Positions 22,701-30,837 of a stretch of DNA of 64,000 nucleotides are shown piece by piece (the stretch's first letter is position 1; each line of letters starts with the position of its first letter). Below the pieces are notes generated by a model that was not told the DNA's origin, did not search any database, and saw nothing but the letters and a program-made list of their open reading frames with translations. Source of the DNA: Saccharomycodes ludwigii (Eukaryota > Ascomycota > Saccharomycetes > Saccharomycodales > Saccharomycodaceae); the NCBI RefSeq assembly GCF_020623625.1, contig NC_060206.1, positions 1-64,000 on the forward strand, given 5' to 3'. A program made the translations under genes and the position numbers.

Positions 22701-25561
22701 GTGAATGCACCAGTCCATGGAGTATAAGTGGTAGTAACAGCATCGTGTTCTGGAGTTTCAACTGTATAGATAGTGGAGGTGGTTGGAATACCATCTGAAC
22801 CAATACTGGTAGTTACACTAGTACCAATGGTAGAAGTGAATGCACCAGTCCATGGTGTGTAGGTGGTAGTAACAGCATCAACTTCTGGAGTTTCAACAGT
22901 ATAGATGGTAGATGTAGTTGGAATACCATCTGAGCCAATACTGGTAGTGACACTAGTACCAATGGTAGAAGTGAATGCACCAGTCCATGGTGTGTAGGTG
23001 GTAGTAACAGCATCGTGTTCTGGAGTTTCAACTGTATAGATAGTTGAGGTAGTTGGAATACCATCTGAGCCAATACTGGTAGTGACACTAGTACCAATGG
23101 TGGAAGTGAATGTACCAGTCCATGGTGTGTAAGTGGTAGTAACAGCATCAACTTCTGGAGTTTCAACAGTATAGATGGTAGATGTAGTTGGAATACCATC
23201 TGAGCCAATACTGGTAGTGACACTAGTACCAATGGTAGAAGTGAATGTACCAGTCCATGGTGTGTAAGTGGTGGTAACAGCATCAACATCTGGAGTTTCA
23301 ACAGTGTAGATGGTGGAGGTAGTTGGAATACCATCTGAACCAATACTGGTAGTTACACTAGTACCAATGGTAGAAGTGAATGCACCAGTCCATGGTGTGT
23401 AGGTGGTAGTAACAGCATCGTGTTCTGGAGTTTCAACAGTGTAGATGGTGGAGGTAGTTGGAATACCGTCTGAACCAATACTGGTAGTTACACTAGTACC
23501 AATGGTAGAAGTGAATGTACCGGTCCATGGTGTGTAAGTGGTAGTAACAGCATCAACATCTGGAGTTTCAACGGTGTAAATAGTTGAGGTGGTTGGAATA
23601 CCATCTGAGCCAATACTGGTAGTGACACTAGTACCAATGGTGGAAGTGAAGGTACCAGTCCATGGTGTGTAGGTGGTAGTAACAGCATCAACTTCTGGAG
23701 TTTCAACGGTGTAAATAGTTGAGGTGGTTGGAATACCATCTGAGCCAATACTGGTAGTGACACTAGTACCAATGGTAGAAGTGAATGTACCAGTCCATTG
23801 TGTGTAGGTGGTGGTAACAGCATCAACATCTGGAGTTTCAACGGTGTAAATAGTTGAGGTGGTTGGAATACCATCTGAGCCAATACTGGTAGTGACACTA
23901 GTACCAATGGTAGAAGTGAAGGTACCAGTCCATGGTGTGTAGGTGGTAGTAACAGCATCAACTTCTGGAGTTTCAACAGTATAGATGGTAGATGTAGTTG
24001 GAATACCATCTGAGCCAATACTGGTAGTAACACTAGTACCAATGGTGGAAGTGAAGGTACCAGTCCATGGTGTGTAGGTGGTAGTAACAGCATCAACTTC
24101 TGGAGTTTCAACTGTATAGATAGTTGAGGTAGTTGGAATACCATCTGATCCAATACTGGTAGTAACACTAGTACCAATGGTAGAAGTGAATGCACCAGTC
24201 CATGGTGTGTAGGTGGTAGTAACAGCATCAACTTCTGGAGTTTCAACAGTATAGATGGTGGAGGTAGTTGGAATACCATCTGAACCAATACTGGTAGTTA
24301 CACTAGTACCAATGGTAGAACTGAATGCACCAGTCCATGGTGTGTAGGTGGTAGTAACAGCATCAGCTTCTGGAGTTTCAACTGTATAGATAGTTGAGGT
24401 AGTTGGAATACCATCTGATCCAATACTGGTAGTAACACTAGTACCAATGGTAGAAGTGAATGCACCAGTCCATGGTGTGTAGGTGGTAGTAACAGCATCA
24501 GCTTCTGGAGTTTCAACAGTGTAAACGGTAGATATAGTTGGTTTACCATCTGATCCAATACTGGTAATAACACTAGTACCAATGGTAGAAGTGAATGTAC
24601 CAGTCCATGGTGTGTAGGTGGTAGTGGTAGCTCTCATATCTGGAGTTTCAACTGTGTAAATAGTGGAGGTAGTTGGAATACCATCTGATCCAGTCGTAGT
24701 AAGAACACTAGTAGCAATAGTAGATGTATAGGTACCAGTCCATGGTTTGTAAGTTGTTGTATTTGCACTTGGAGCATCACATGTTTCAGAGGCGTCTTCA
24801 AAATTGTAGACAACCTCAGACCAATCGTTATGATATACACCATCTGGATCTGTGTAACCGAAATTTATCCCACCGATATTTTGACGATTAACGTAAAATA
24901 CTCTTAAAGGATAGTAAACACCAGCATATAGAGCAACAGAAACTTGGTTAACACCTGTAGGACCACTGGAGGACCACAAGGAATCAATTTGGTAAGATCT
25001 TGGAGTAATAGAGGTAGAATTCTGTAAACAACATCTAAATGCTGCATCGGCACCGAAGGAAACGACACCTAAATCATCAATATAGTCCAAATATATAGTA
25101 TAAACACCTGTGGTTGGTGGAACAAAGTAACCAGTAGCAAGGAAAGTCCAATTTGTAAGATAAAACGGTGTTGAATAATCAAACCCAGGTGGTAAAGTTC
25201 CTAATTGAAGAGCGACATTAGTGTTATCAGGGACAAATTCGTATGTTAAATTGGTAGCACCATAAGTTTCACCAAACATACCATAATCAACAAAGCCACC
25301 ATTGATATATTCAGAACTCACATAGGTATCCCAATCGGCGGTACCTGTATTAGTTTTGGGGTTATACGTCAAATAATTATAATGATAGAATTGAACATGA
25401 AAACCCATGTTTTCGCCAGCCTTATCAAGGGTGGATGGTATACACCCACTAGCATATTGAGCTATCACACCTGTAGCATATGCGTGTTTAATAAAAAAAT
25501 TAAATAATAAACCAGCCAAAAGCCAACTTAGAGAAGAACTTCTCTGTTTTCTTTCGAGCAT
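16778..25561 (-). CDS. Giant PA14 (flocculin-type) GPI-anchored cell-wall adhesin
   Basis: A 2927-residue surface protein. Residues 1-29 form a signal peptide ending at AYA. Residues about 30-262 are a PA14/Flo lectin domain: it carries the adjacent Asp162-Asp163 pair that in Flo1/Flo5 and Epa adhesins holds calcium and sugar, a neighbouring CC pair (177-178), and the YYPLRVFYVN stretch typical of the domain. Residues about 268-2510 are about 50 tandem 45-residue Thr-rich units of the WTGTFTST type. Then come five ~44-residue TVTKTSVFTTSGS units with poly-Asn linkers, and a C-terminal hydrophobic tail ending LTLFVLFFNLF, the pattern of a GPI signal. The Ser/Thr stalk is expected to be O-mannosylated. 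The family mediates cell-cell or cell-surface adhesion. The subtelomeric place is usual for such genes. The frame is whole in spite of 6.7 kb of repeats. Sugar specificity cannot be told. Confidence 0.95.
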   Translation of the reverse strand: MLERKQRSSSLSWLLAGLLFNFFIKHAYATGVIAQYASGCIPSTLDKAGENMGFHVQFYHYNYLTYNPKTNTGTADWDTYVSSEYINGGFVDYGMFGETYGATNLTYEFVPDNTNVALQLGTLPPGFDYSTPFYLTNWTFLATGYFVPPTTGVYTIYLDYIDDLGVVSFGADAAFRCCLQNSTSITPRSYQIDSLWSSSGPTGVNQVSVALYAGVYYPLRVFYVNRQNIGGINFGYTDPDGVYHNDWSEVVYNFEDASETCDAPSANTTTYKPWTGTYTSTIATSVLTTTGSDGIPTTSTIYTVETPDMRATTTTYTPWTGTFTSTIGTSVITSIGSDGKPTISTVYTVETPEADAVTTTYTPWTGAFTSTIGTSVTTSIGSDGIPTTSTIYTVETPEADAVTTTYTPWTGAFSSTIGTSVTTSIGSDGIPTTSTIYTVETPEVDAVTTTYTPWTGAFTSTIGTSVTTSIGSDGIPTTSTIYTVETPEVDAVTTTYTPWTGTFTSTIGTSVTTSIGSDGIPTTSTIYTVETPEVDAVTTTYTPWTGTFTSTIGTSVTTSIGSDGIPTTSTIYTVETPDVDAVTTTYTQWTGTFTSTIGTSVTTSIGSDGIPTTSTIYTVETPEVDAVTTTYTPWTGTFTSTIGTSVTTSIGSDGIPTTSTIYTVETPDVDAVTTTYTPWTGTFTSTIGTSVTTSIGSDGIPTTSTIYTVETPEHDAVTTTYTPWTGAFTSTIGTSVTTSIGSDGIPTTSTIYTVETPDVDAVTTTYTPWTGTFTSTIGTSVTTSIGSDGIPTTSTIYTVETPEVDAVTTTYTPWTGTFTSTIGTSVTTSIGSDGIPTTSTIYTVETPEHDAVTTTYTPWTGAFTSTIGTSVTTSIGSDGIPTTSTIYTVETPEVDAVTTTYTPWTGAFTSTIGTSVTTSIGSDGIPTTSTIYTVETPEHDAVTTTYTPWTGAFTSTIGTSVTTSIGSDGIPTTSTVYTVETPEHDAVTTTYTPWTGAFTSTIGTSVTTSIGSDGIPTTSTIYTVETPEHDAVTTTYTPWTGAFTSTIGTSVTTSIGSDGIPTTSTIYTVETPEADAVTTTYTQWTGTFTSTIGTSVTTSIGSDGIPTTSTIYTVETPEVDAVTTTYTQWTGTFTSTIGTSVTTSIGSDGIPTTSTIYTVETTDVDAVTTTYTPWTGTFTSTIGTSVTTSIGSDGIPTTSTIYTVETPEVDAVTTTYTPWTGTFTSTIGTSVTTSIGSDGIPTTSTIYTVETPDVDAVTTTYTPWTGTFTSTIGTSVTTSIGSDGIPTTSTIYTVETPEADAVTTTYTPWTGTFTSTIGTSVTTSIGSDGIPNTSTIYTVETPEVDAVTTTYTQWTGTFTSTIGTSVTTSIGSDGIPTTSTIYTVETPDVDAVTTTYTPWTGTFTSTIGTSVTTSIGSDGIPTTSTIYTVETPEVDAVTTTYTPWTGTFTSTIGTSVTTSIGSDGIPTTSTIYTVETPEVDAVTTTYTPWTGTFTSTIGTSVTTSIGSDGIPTTSTIYTVETPEVDAVTTTYTPWTGTFTSTIGTSVTTSIGSDGIPTTSTIYTVETPEHDAVTTTYTPWTGTFTSTIGTSVTTSIGSDGIPTTSTIYTVETPDVDAVTTTYTPWTGTFTSTIGTSVTTSIGSDGIPTTSTIYTVETPEVDAVTTTYTPWTGTFTSTIGTSVTTSIGSDGIPTTSTIYTVETPEVDAVTTTYTPWTGTFTSTIGTSVTTSIGSDGIPTTSTIYTVETPDVDAVTTTYTPWTGTFTSTIGTSVTTSIGSDGIPTTSTIYTVETPDVDAVTTTYTPWTGTFTSTIGTSVTTSIGSDGIPTTSTIYTVETPEVDAVTTTYTPWTGTFTSTIGTSVTTSIGSDGIPTTSTIYTVETPEVDAVTTTYTPWTGTFTSTIGTSVTTSIGSDGIPTTSTIYTVETPDVDAVTTTYTPWTGTFTSTIGTSVTTSIGSDGIPTTSTIYTVETPDVDAVTTTYTPWTGTFTSTIGTSVTTSIGSDGIPTTSTIYTVETPEVDAVTTTYTPWTGTFTSTIGTSVTTSIGSDGIPTTSTIYTVETPDVDAVTTTYTPWTGTFTSTIGTSVTTSIGSDGIPTTSTIYTVETPDVDAVTTTYTPWTGTFTSTIGTSVTTSIGSDGIPTTSTIYTVETPEVDAVTTTYTPWTGTFTSTIGTSVTTSIGSDGIPTTSTIYTVETPEVDAVTTTYTPWTGTFTSTIGTSVTTSIGSDGIPTTSTIYTVETPDVDAVTTTYTPWTGTFTSTIDTSVTTSIGSDGIPTTSTIYTVETPDVDAVTTTYTPWTGTFTSTIGTSVTTSIGSDGIPTTSTIYTVETPTNNGVTTTYTPWTGTFTSTIGTRVTTSIGSDGIPTTSTIYTVETPTNNGVTTTYTPWTGSVTSTIGTSVITNTGTDGIPTTSTIYTVETPANHGASTTNVPWTGSVTTTVGTSIFTTTGTDGKPTTSTIYTVETPENHGISTIFTSWGGAYTSTYSINIFTVTGSNGLSTTSTIIYVETPGFGYFNTTSSKSSPLTTIPGTTSTSETVSPVNPTTETSGLPSSVTRTTVIVTSGRTITSTIVTCDATTTTVPNNNNNNNGGSNNSGSEVYSVSSETSNTPVTVTKTSVFTTSGSTITATITSTIVPNNNNNNGGSGSSETGNTPVTVTKTSVFTTSGSTITATITSTIVPNNNNNGGSGNSETANTPVTVTKTSVFTTSGSTITATITSTIVPNNNNNNGGSGNSETANTPVTVTKTSVFTTSGSTITATITSTIVPNNNNNNGGSGSSETANTPVTVTKTSVYTTSGSTITSVITSTIVPNNNNENGSGSPGNASEYVETISSGSVYTTVTKSGSGNSGNSNNVVTKTTSGGKVITTTVQSETVSSTAGIEVQSIQSQPASSGLISIYQAGAVSNRISTFKMFLTLFVLFFNLF
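17100..17740 (-). repeat. Five-copy ~132-bp intragenic repeat near the adhesin C-terminus
   Basis: CCACCGTTGTTG phases the units at 17232, 17364, 17496 and 17625 (spacings 132, 132 and 129 bp). Each encodes TVTKTSVFTTSGS followed by a Ser/Thr run and a poly-Asn linker with GGSG. The Asn run varies in length between units, which explains the 3-bp steps. Confidence 0.93.
18030..24765 (-). repeat. ~50-copy 135-bp intragenic repeat of the adhesin
   Basis: The 45-codon unit is nearly perfectly periodic over 6.7 kb. Sequence types are marked by the linker after VETP: EVDAV, DVDAV, EHDAV, EADAV. The central units are almost identical, whereas the units at both edges (linkers DMRAT at the N-terminal edge; TNNGV, ANHGA, ENHGI at the C-terminal edge) are more diverged, the usual sign of unequal exchange homogenising the middle of an array. 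EVDAV and DVDAV units tend to alternate in pairs toward the C-terminal half. Confidence 0.95.
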
Positions 25562-25695
25562 TGTTGCTATGTTTGATAGTTTTTATTTTTTTCTTAACTT
25601 TCTAATATTTAGTATTTTTTAAAATAATAAAGCTTTTTCTAAACAAATCAATACTAATTTATCTCCCATAAGAAATAAGCATGTTTATCCATGTA

Positions 25696-25704
25696 CTTTA
25701 TATA
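25696..25704 (-). promoter_or_regulatory. TATA box candidate of the adhesin gene
   Basis: On the minus strand the sequence reads TATATAAAG, a good match to the yeast TATA consensus, about 135 bp upstream of the adhesin start codon. In AT-rich DNA this is suggestive only. Confidence 0.45.
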
Positions 25705-26619
25705 TCATCCTTATCATTAATAAAACCCAGCTGGGTGCTTCCAATTTTTTTTTTCCCCCTTCTATGTTTCCAAAAAAAAAAAAAACAATACGATAAATTC
25801 ATGGTTTATGCTATATGGTTTCTTTTCTTTTCTTTTTATTTATTACGTAACTCTATCTGGATCTATATGTATGTTTAACCCATGTAGACACCTTTGTCCT
25901 AATAATGGATTTAGTTTACGTAAAAAAATTGATAATCATTCAGCACTCTAGTCCTTGTATCCAAAAAAAAAAAAAAAAAAAAAAAAAAAGCTGTAATATG
26001 AAAAAATCACTTATTAATCATTGATTTAAAGTTATTTCTTTTTCGTAAATATGTTTCAGTTGCTAGAATCTGCATTAATCATTAATTGTTTTTGAACCAA
26101 AAATATTTCCGAATCTTTTATTGTTAAAGTAAACCCAAAACAATATAATTACTATGATAGTTGTAAAAATAGTAAAATCAACACATAACATGTTTCAGTA
26201 GTAATATCTAGTATATTTATTTGTGAATGGTTGAAAAAAATATTTACTTCTAATAAGCTCTTTAATGAAAACTATTATAATGTTTTTCCTGTGAAAAAAA
26301 ATAGGTAAATCTTTTGTTTGTGCAGAAAATGTGTAAACTTTAAAGTATTTTATTATCTTACAGAGTTTTCATTGCTTCATACCTTTGTTTCCATCATTAA
26401 AAATATGATTTGTTTTTTTTATCCAGAATACTTTTGTATAATTATATCGCCATAAAAAATCTGCAGTTAGTAAAAAAATGAGCTCTATTTACATTACAAT
26501 TATCACTTTTTCTTCTGCTTTGTTTAATCGTTTGCTATTATGCATATAAACTGTTCGTTGTATTTTTATAATAAATGATTTTTCTAACGATATTAAAATG
26601 TAAGTGGGTATAGCATCTC

Positions 26620-26910
26620 ATTTTCTTAACCAACTTTTTTTTTTTCCAAAAACATTTTTATTGTTTTAATCATCATATTAAAAGAAAAAATCTTTGTAGT
26701 AATCAAAAAGTTGGTTAAAAAAATTGTTCGCTTTTTTGCTTTTAGCTTGTTTACTTTTTAATAGCTTTGAACGTAATTGTAAAACTTCTATTTATAGTTT
26801 ATTTTTTTCATTTATTTTTTTCACTCTCAGAAGTTTTTCGGTTTAATGTTTAATTTATAAACGGAGGTCGGATGTATCGTTTGTTACCATAAAAAAAGTT
26901 GGTTAATTTT
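26620..26910. repeat. Dispersed AAAGTTGGTTAA repeats, partly inverted
   Basis: TTAACCAACTTTTTT at about 26624 is the reverse complement of AAAAAGTTGGTTAAAA at about 26706, about 80 bp away, and another AAAAGTTGGTTAA is at about 26896. A related TGACCAACTTT is at 27110. The first two could form a stem with an ~65-base loop. Confidence 0.6.
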
Positions 26911-27142
26911 AAAAAAGTTTTTCCAGTAAATTACGGATAAAATAAACTAAAAAAAACTAAAAAAAATCAACTTACAGTTTATAAGGTTAGTATCGTAAAT
27001 GACTGTTTGAAACATTTATAGATAATAGCCCTTACATTATATTGTTCTTTGGATATTTAGGAATTCGATAAAACATACAGCTGATATTCTTCTTTGCTAA
27101 AAAATAAATTGACCAACTTTCTCAAGAAAGTGTTAAAAAAAG

Positions 27143-27260
27143 TTATTGTGCTTCTTATGTTTTTAACAATGTTTCACAACCAAAAAAAAAAAAAAAAAAA
27201 AAAAAAAGTAATTGAGCTTTATTGTGCTTCTTACGTTTTTAACAATGTTTCACAATCAAT
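27143..27260. repeat. Direct repeat spaced by 76 bp
   Basis: TTATTGTGCTTCTTAYGTTT and the following 18 bases occur at 27143 and again at 27219, separated by a run of 25 A. The copies differ by about two bases, so the duplication is fairly recent. Confidence 0.8.
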
Positions 27261-28357
27261 AAAAAAAATTTTTTTTTTTAGTGATGTAATGTTTTAACAC
27301 AAAAAATAAAAAAAAATTGTGGCTGAGCAATATGAGAGGGGGGAGGGGGAGGAGGGGATGGTTCGGATAAAATGGGTATGAAAAAGTTTGGTATTGTTGT
27401 TACTATGTACGAAATTTATTTTCACAAAAGTTGATAAAAAATTTTTCTCTTCTTTGTTGTTGTTGTTGTTGTTAATGGTGCACGTGATGTGAATCACCAA
27501 TTCTGTTGCAACGAACGCCCCTCACATATAATTCAGGACGGTGGCGAATAACACATAGGTGCAGCAACAGAACTAACATTATACAAACAAATACAAATCA
27601 TTACGATGATAAATATATAGTTGTATAACAGGATATACTAAACAACATTAAGTCCATGAAGGAAAAAGATGGGAAAAAAAAACTTCAAAGAAAAAGGGTA
27701 TGATCACATTTTCAACCACCAAATATGCGATAATCTCTTACGAAACATAACCCTCATTAAGGAAATAGGCAGTATAGCATTACTCCAACAAATACAGGCT
27801 AATCGGACGAAAGGAACGTGTATATGTGTGTGAAACAAAGGATCATATTTGTCCCCTGTTGGAAATTCAATACAGTCTGATAATACCATCGCTAAGAGTA
27901 AAATATTAAAGTATTTCGAATGATAATAAAAGATTTTGATTATTGAAAAAATAAAAAAGTATTCAAAAGATAAGCCTTTAGCATTCCACAAAAAAAGATT
28001 AGTTTGCCGCTATTCATGCTTTCTTTATGATACATAGCTGTTACAGATGTATGGAACAGCAATAACAAGAAAGCAATTATTCAGATCAAATGGGGTCGGA
28101 AATGTTATTATTATTGAAGGTATAGTGCACTCTTTTGATCGATTGTATAATCACATGCTAATGTTGCTTATCCGTGTTTCTTAGCCAATATCTTTATTAT
28201 ATTGTAATACAAAATTATAAAATTTAATAACATTTTATATATTTAACCTAAAATTTTTCTTTTTTCCGCAACATAAATCACCTTCGCTCCCCCATTTTGA
28301 AAATTTGGTTTCAATATTAAATAAACCTGCGTAATATTCATTCTTTACGTAATCTAA

Positions 28358-28396
28358 ATCACGTGATAAACGAACAAAAACGTTCTAAGTCACGTG
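28358..28396. promoter_or_regulatory. Pair of Cbf1-type RTCACGTG sites
   Basis: ATCACGTGAT at 28358 is a full ten-base palindrome and GTCACGTG at 28389 follows 31 bp later. RTCACGTG is the known Cbf1 (and CDEI) word in yeasts. No gene starts nearby, so the role is unknown. Confidence 0.45.
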
Positions 28397-28959
28397 CTTT
28401 TTGTTTTTAAATAATTTTTTTTTTTTTTTTTGTTTTATGTAATGCATTTTTCAGATAGAATTTTAGTTCGAGTAAAAATAGATACACTCATTAACAGAAA
28501 TATTTTAAGAGTTGTAAGAATTAAGATGTCTAAAAGTTTGTTAAATCAAGTTCGGCAATATATGAAGATAATAATAGCTAGCTCACGATAGAGTAAAAAT
28601 TTTAATAACAAATTTATCAAATATTTTTAAACCATTATACATATACATATTTACTTCATTTTCAATTTTTTTTTTTTTAAAAAAATAACTATGGATAAGC
28701 CTATATGTATTGATAATGAACAATTTCCATCACTACTTACTTTCATGTACTGTTACACAATAATTTCACCCAACTATGATAAAATATTTAAAAAAAAGTA
28801 ACCTGGCAAAAAATAGATATTTTAAAGAATTTCAAGTTATTATACGGATAAAAAGTTTGTTTTCAGAAAACTCGTCATACCAAAACTTTACTTAAAATAA
28901 AAATCTATGTGTTATTACTTTTAGTATACTGTGTATAAACCTGGTTAGTCATATCATTA

Positions 28960-30837
28960 TTATTGCTTTTCCTTGTTAGACAGCATTTCTCTAATTACAT
29001 CAGATGTAGTTTTGCTTACAAAATAATTCGAAACATATTTGCCACGAGATACCAAATTTGGCGGAACTATTGTTGTATTTTCCAAACCGTGATTGTTAGG
29101 ATTTTCTGTAGCAATCGCTCTATAGTTATTATCATCCTTTTCATAATTTTCGTGGTATACTTTTGCTCCTTTGCAACCTAGGCAAAAGGATTTGTAGGAT
29201 GCTTGGAAATCTAAATCATTTAGTTGCTGTTGGTGGTAGTTAACACTATTGCAATAAGTATAAGGGGCGTATTCGTGCGTATTTTTAACATTTGAGACTG
29301 GGAAAAAGTCTGAAGAATCTCTATTATAATTATAATAAGCCCTATTATTTATTTTATCATCACTCGCCCCATTATTTATTTTATCATCACTCGCCTCATT
29401 ATTTATTTTATCATCACTCGTCCCATTTTTTACACTAATATTACTCTCCGAAATCCATTCCCCATGATTTATAGAGTTAGTAGCGACTAAATTTTCTGTA
29501 ATATTTGCCACATGTCTTGAGGATTCTCGAAATTTATTACTAATGACATCATTTACGCTTAAGTATGTAGTTTTATATGGTGCTGTGTTTTGAACTTTAT
29601 TGTTTGTATTAATATCCCTTCTGCCGAAGGTATCACTACCTGTCAAATCTATATAAACCTTTGGCCCATATGAGTGCGTTTTAAATTTAGATTCATGGTG
29701 TTCTGAGTCAGCAGCTTTTAATTTTTCTATTTTGCTATTAATATTTGGCCACGCCAGATGATACTTATATTCTATTAAAAACTCTGGCTGTAGCTTTGGT
29801 ATTTTTTTTAATAGTAGTTTCTTTCTTATTTTTGTATTTTTCCTACTTTTGTTATCACTAAAACTAGTGTAATTTTGTAACGAGAAAGTTTGCGGTAATA
29901 AAATGTTACAATTATCACCTGTTCTTACGTTATTAGTGGTGAATTCTGTTATATTTAAAACACCATGATTTATTGGACAAATATTATCATCAATATTAAT
30001 AACAGCATTCACACCATGAGTTACATTAGAATAATCGCTGATGTCATTGTTGTTTTTAAAATTATTACTATCTAAAAGTTCATCTGCTAGCTCTTTCCAA
30101 ATATTATGATCAGATATACAGTTAAGCTCAGATATAACATCAATATAAGGCTTTAAAACCGCATGGTTTTCTTTTAGTGTTTGAAAACAAAAGTTTTCGT
30201 ATTCTTTAAAAGTCACACCAACAAATGATTTAAATATACGAGAAAACCTATTTTCGGTCAAGAATAACTGTTCTTGGAATTTATTGTTCAAAGTGTCATT
30301 CTGGAACCCATTTTTGGATTTAAAGATAGTTTGAGGGGAGGTATTAAGAAAGTTGGTATCATAGGGTGCAGCATCAATATATTTGTTAATCTTGATATAC
30401 CTTTTTTCGCTACATCCTTCCATTTCATTATAATCTAAAACACATTTGTAAAGTGTGTAGAAGCATGCTGTCGCCACTTTATGTAATTTACCGTACTCTG
30501 AAACAGACAACTGTCTGTTCATGTATATTTTTTTAGAATGGTATTCATTTAACAGATAGTAGTCTTGTTCATAAATGCTTTTGGCATTTAACTTGCATAT
30601 ATTCTCTTTGTATAGCTCAATAACAAATTTAGGTAAACAACCACCAGATAATTTCAAAGGGTCTGATATCAGCACAGGTAAAATATACTGCTTTTTTGAT
30701 TTATCGGCTTTTTCATTTTTCCTAGTAAACTCAGGTCTAAACTCTATGGAATGGTTAATAATTTGCGACAAGATAGCTATAAAATTGCAGACGTCAGCCC
30801 GTGAGAATTCTTTTGTTGAGGAAAAATCCATTTTCAT
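28960..30837 (-). CDS. Unrecognised 625-residue protein
   Basis: I do not recognise this family. The N-terminal 230 residues look folded, with regular hydrophobic spacing and several Cys. Residues about 190-220, including RFSRIFKSFVGVTFKEY, resemble the second helix-turn-helix of AraC-type DNA-binding domains, but no first helix-turn-helix is evident and the match is short. Residues 260-625 are Asn/Ser/Asp-rich and probably disordered. Three nine-residue units SDDKINNxA (27-bp tandem repeat, 29344-29424) lie in that part. The C-terminus ends with a lysine-rich tail. Start choice: Met1 and Met3 are both possible; no upstream in-frame Met is seen. It stands alone between gene-free spacers, in the accessory part of the chromosome, as would a lineage-specific regulator, but that is inference. 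Confidence 0.75.
   Translation of the reverse strand: MKMDFSSTKEFSRADVCNFIAILSQIINHSIEFRPEFTRKNEKADKSKKQYILPVLISDPLKLSGGCLPKFVIELYKENICKLNAKSIYEQDYYLLNEYHSKKIYMNRQLSVSEYGKLHKVATACFYTLYKCVLDYNEMEGCSEKRYIKINKYIDAAPYDTNFLNTSPQTIFKSKNGFQNDTLNNKFQEQLFLTENRFSRIFKSFVGVTFKEYENFCFQTLKENHAVLKPYIDVISELNCISDHNIWKELADELLDSNNFKNNNDISDYSNVTHGVNAVINIDDNICPINHGVLNITEFTTNNVRTGDNCNILLPQTFSLQNYTSFSDNKSRKNTKIRKKLLLKKIPKLQPEFLIEYKYHLAWPNINSKIEKLKAADSEHHESKFKTHSYGPKVYIDLTGSDTFGRRDINTNNKVQNTAPYKTTYLSVNDVISNKFRESSRHVANITENLVATNSINHGEWISESNISVKNGTSDDKINNEASDDKINNGASDDKINNRAYYNYNRDSSDFFPVSNVKNTHEYAPYTYCNSVNYHQQQLNDLDFQASYKSFCLGCKGAKVYHENYEKDDNNYRAIATENPNNHGLENTTIVPPNLVSRGKYVSNYFVSKTTSDVIREMLSNKEKQ
29344..29424 (-). repeat. 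27-bp tandem repeat inside the 625-residue gene
   Basis: Three units of ATTATTTATTTTATCATCAC plus CTCGCCY, read on the + strand, keep frame and encode repeated SDDKINN blocks. Units are nearly identical. Confidence 0.9.

Larger units (their letters stand above)
25562..28959. other. Gene-free 3.4-kb spacer upstream of the adhesin
   Basis: No gene is supported. It should hold the adhesin promoter at its left end. Further in it contains a repeated AAGTTGGT word (four copies, some inverted), a 76-bp-spaced direct repeat at 27143-27260, a G-rich patch at 27333-27360, a faint LTR-like segment at 27504-27647, and CACGTG sites at 27481, 28360 and 28391. Large promoters are usual for flocculin genes, so part of this may be regulatory. 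Confidence 0.6.

Noticed and set aside
27504-27647. Solo LTR candidate (TGTTGCAACG ... AACAACA)
   Set aside because: Inverted ends are present but no target-site duplication is seen, length is short and no second copy is in the window.
27704-27991. 95-residue minus-strand reading frame
   Set aside because: No recognisable domain, AT-rich residue use and no flanking support; probably chance.
28358-28440. Point centromere candidate (CDEI-like RTCACGTG followed by AT-rich DNA)
   Set aside because: No CDEIII-like TTTCCGAAA follows at the right distance; the TGTTTTATG after it lacks the CCG core and is too close. The place near a chromosome end also argues against it.
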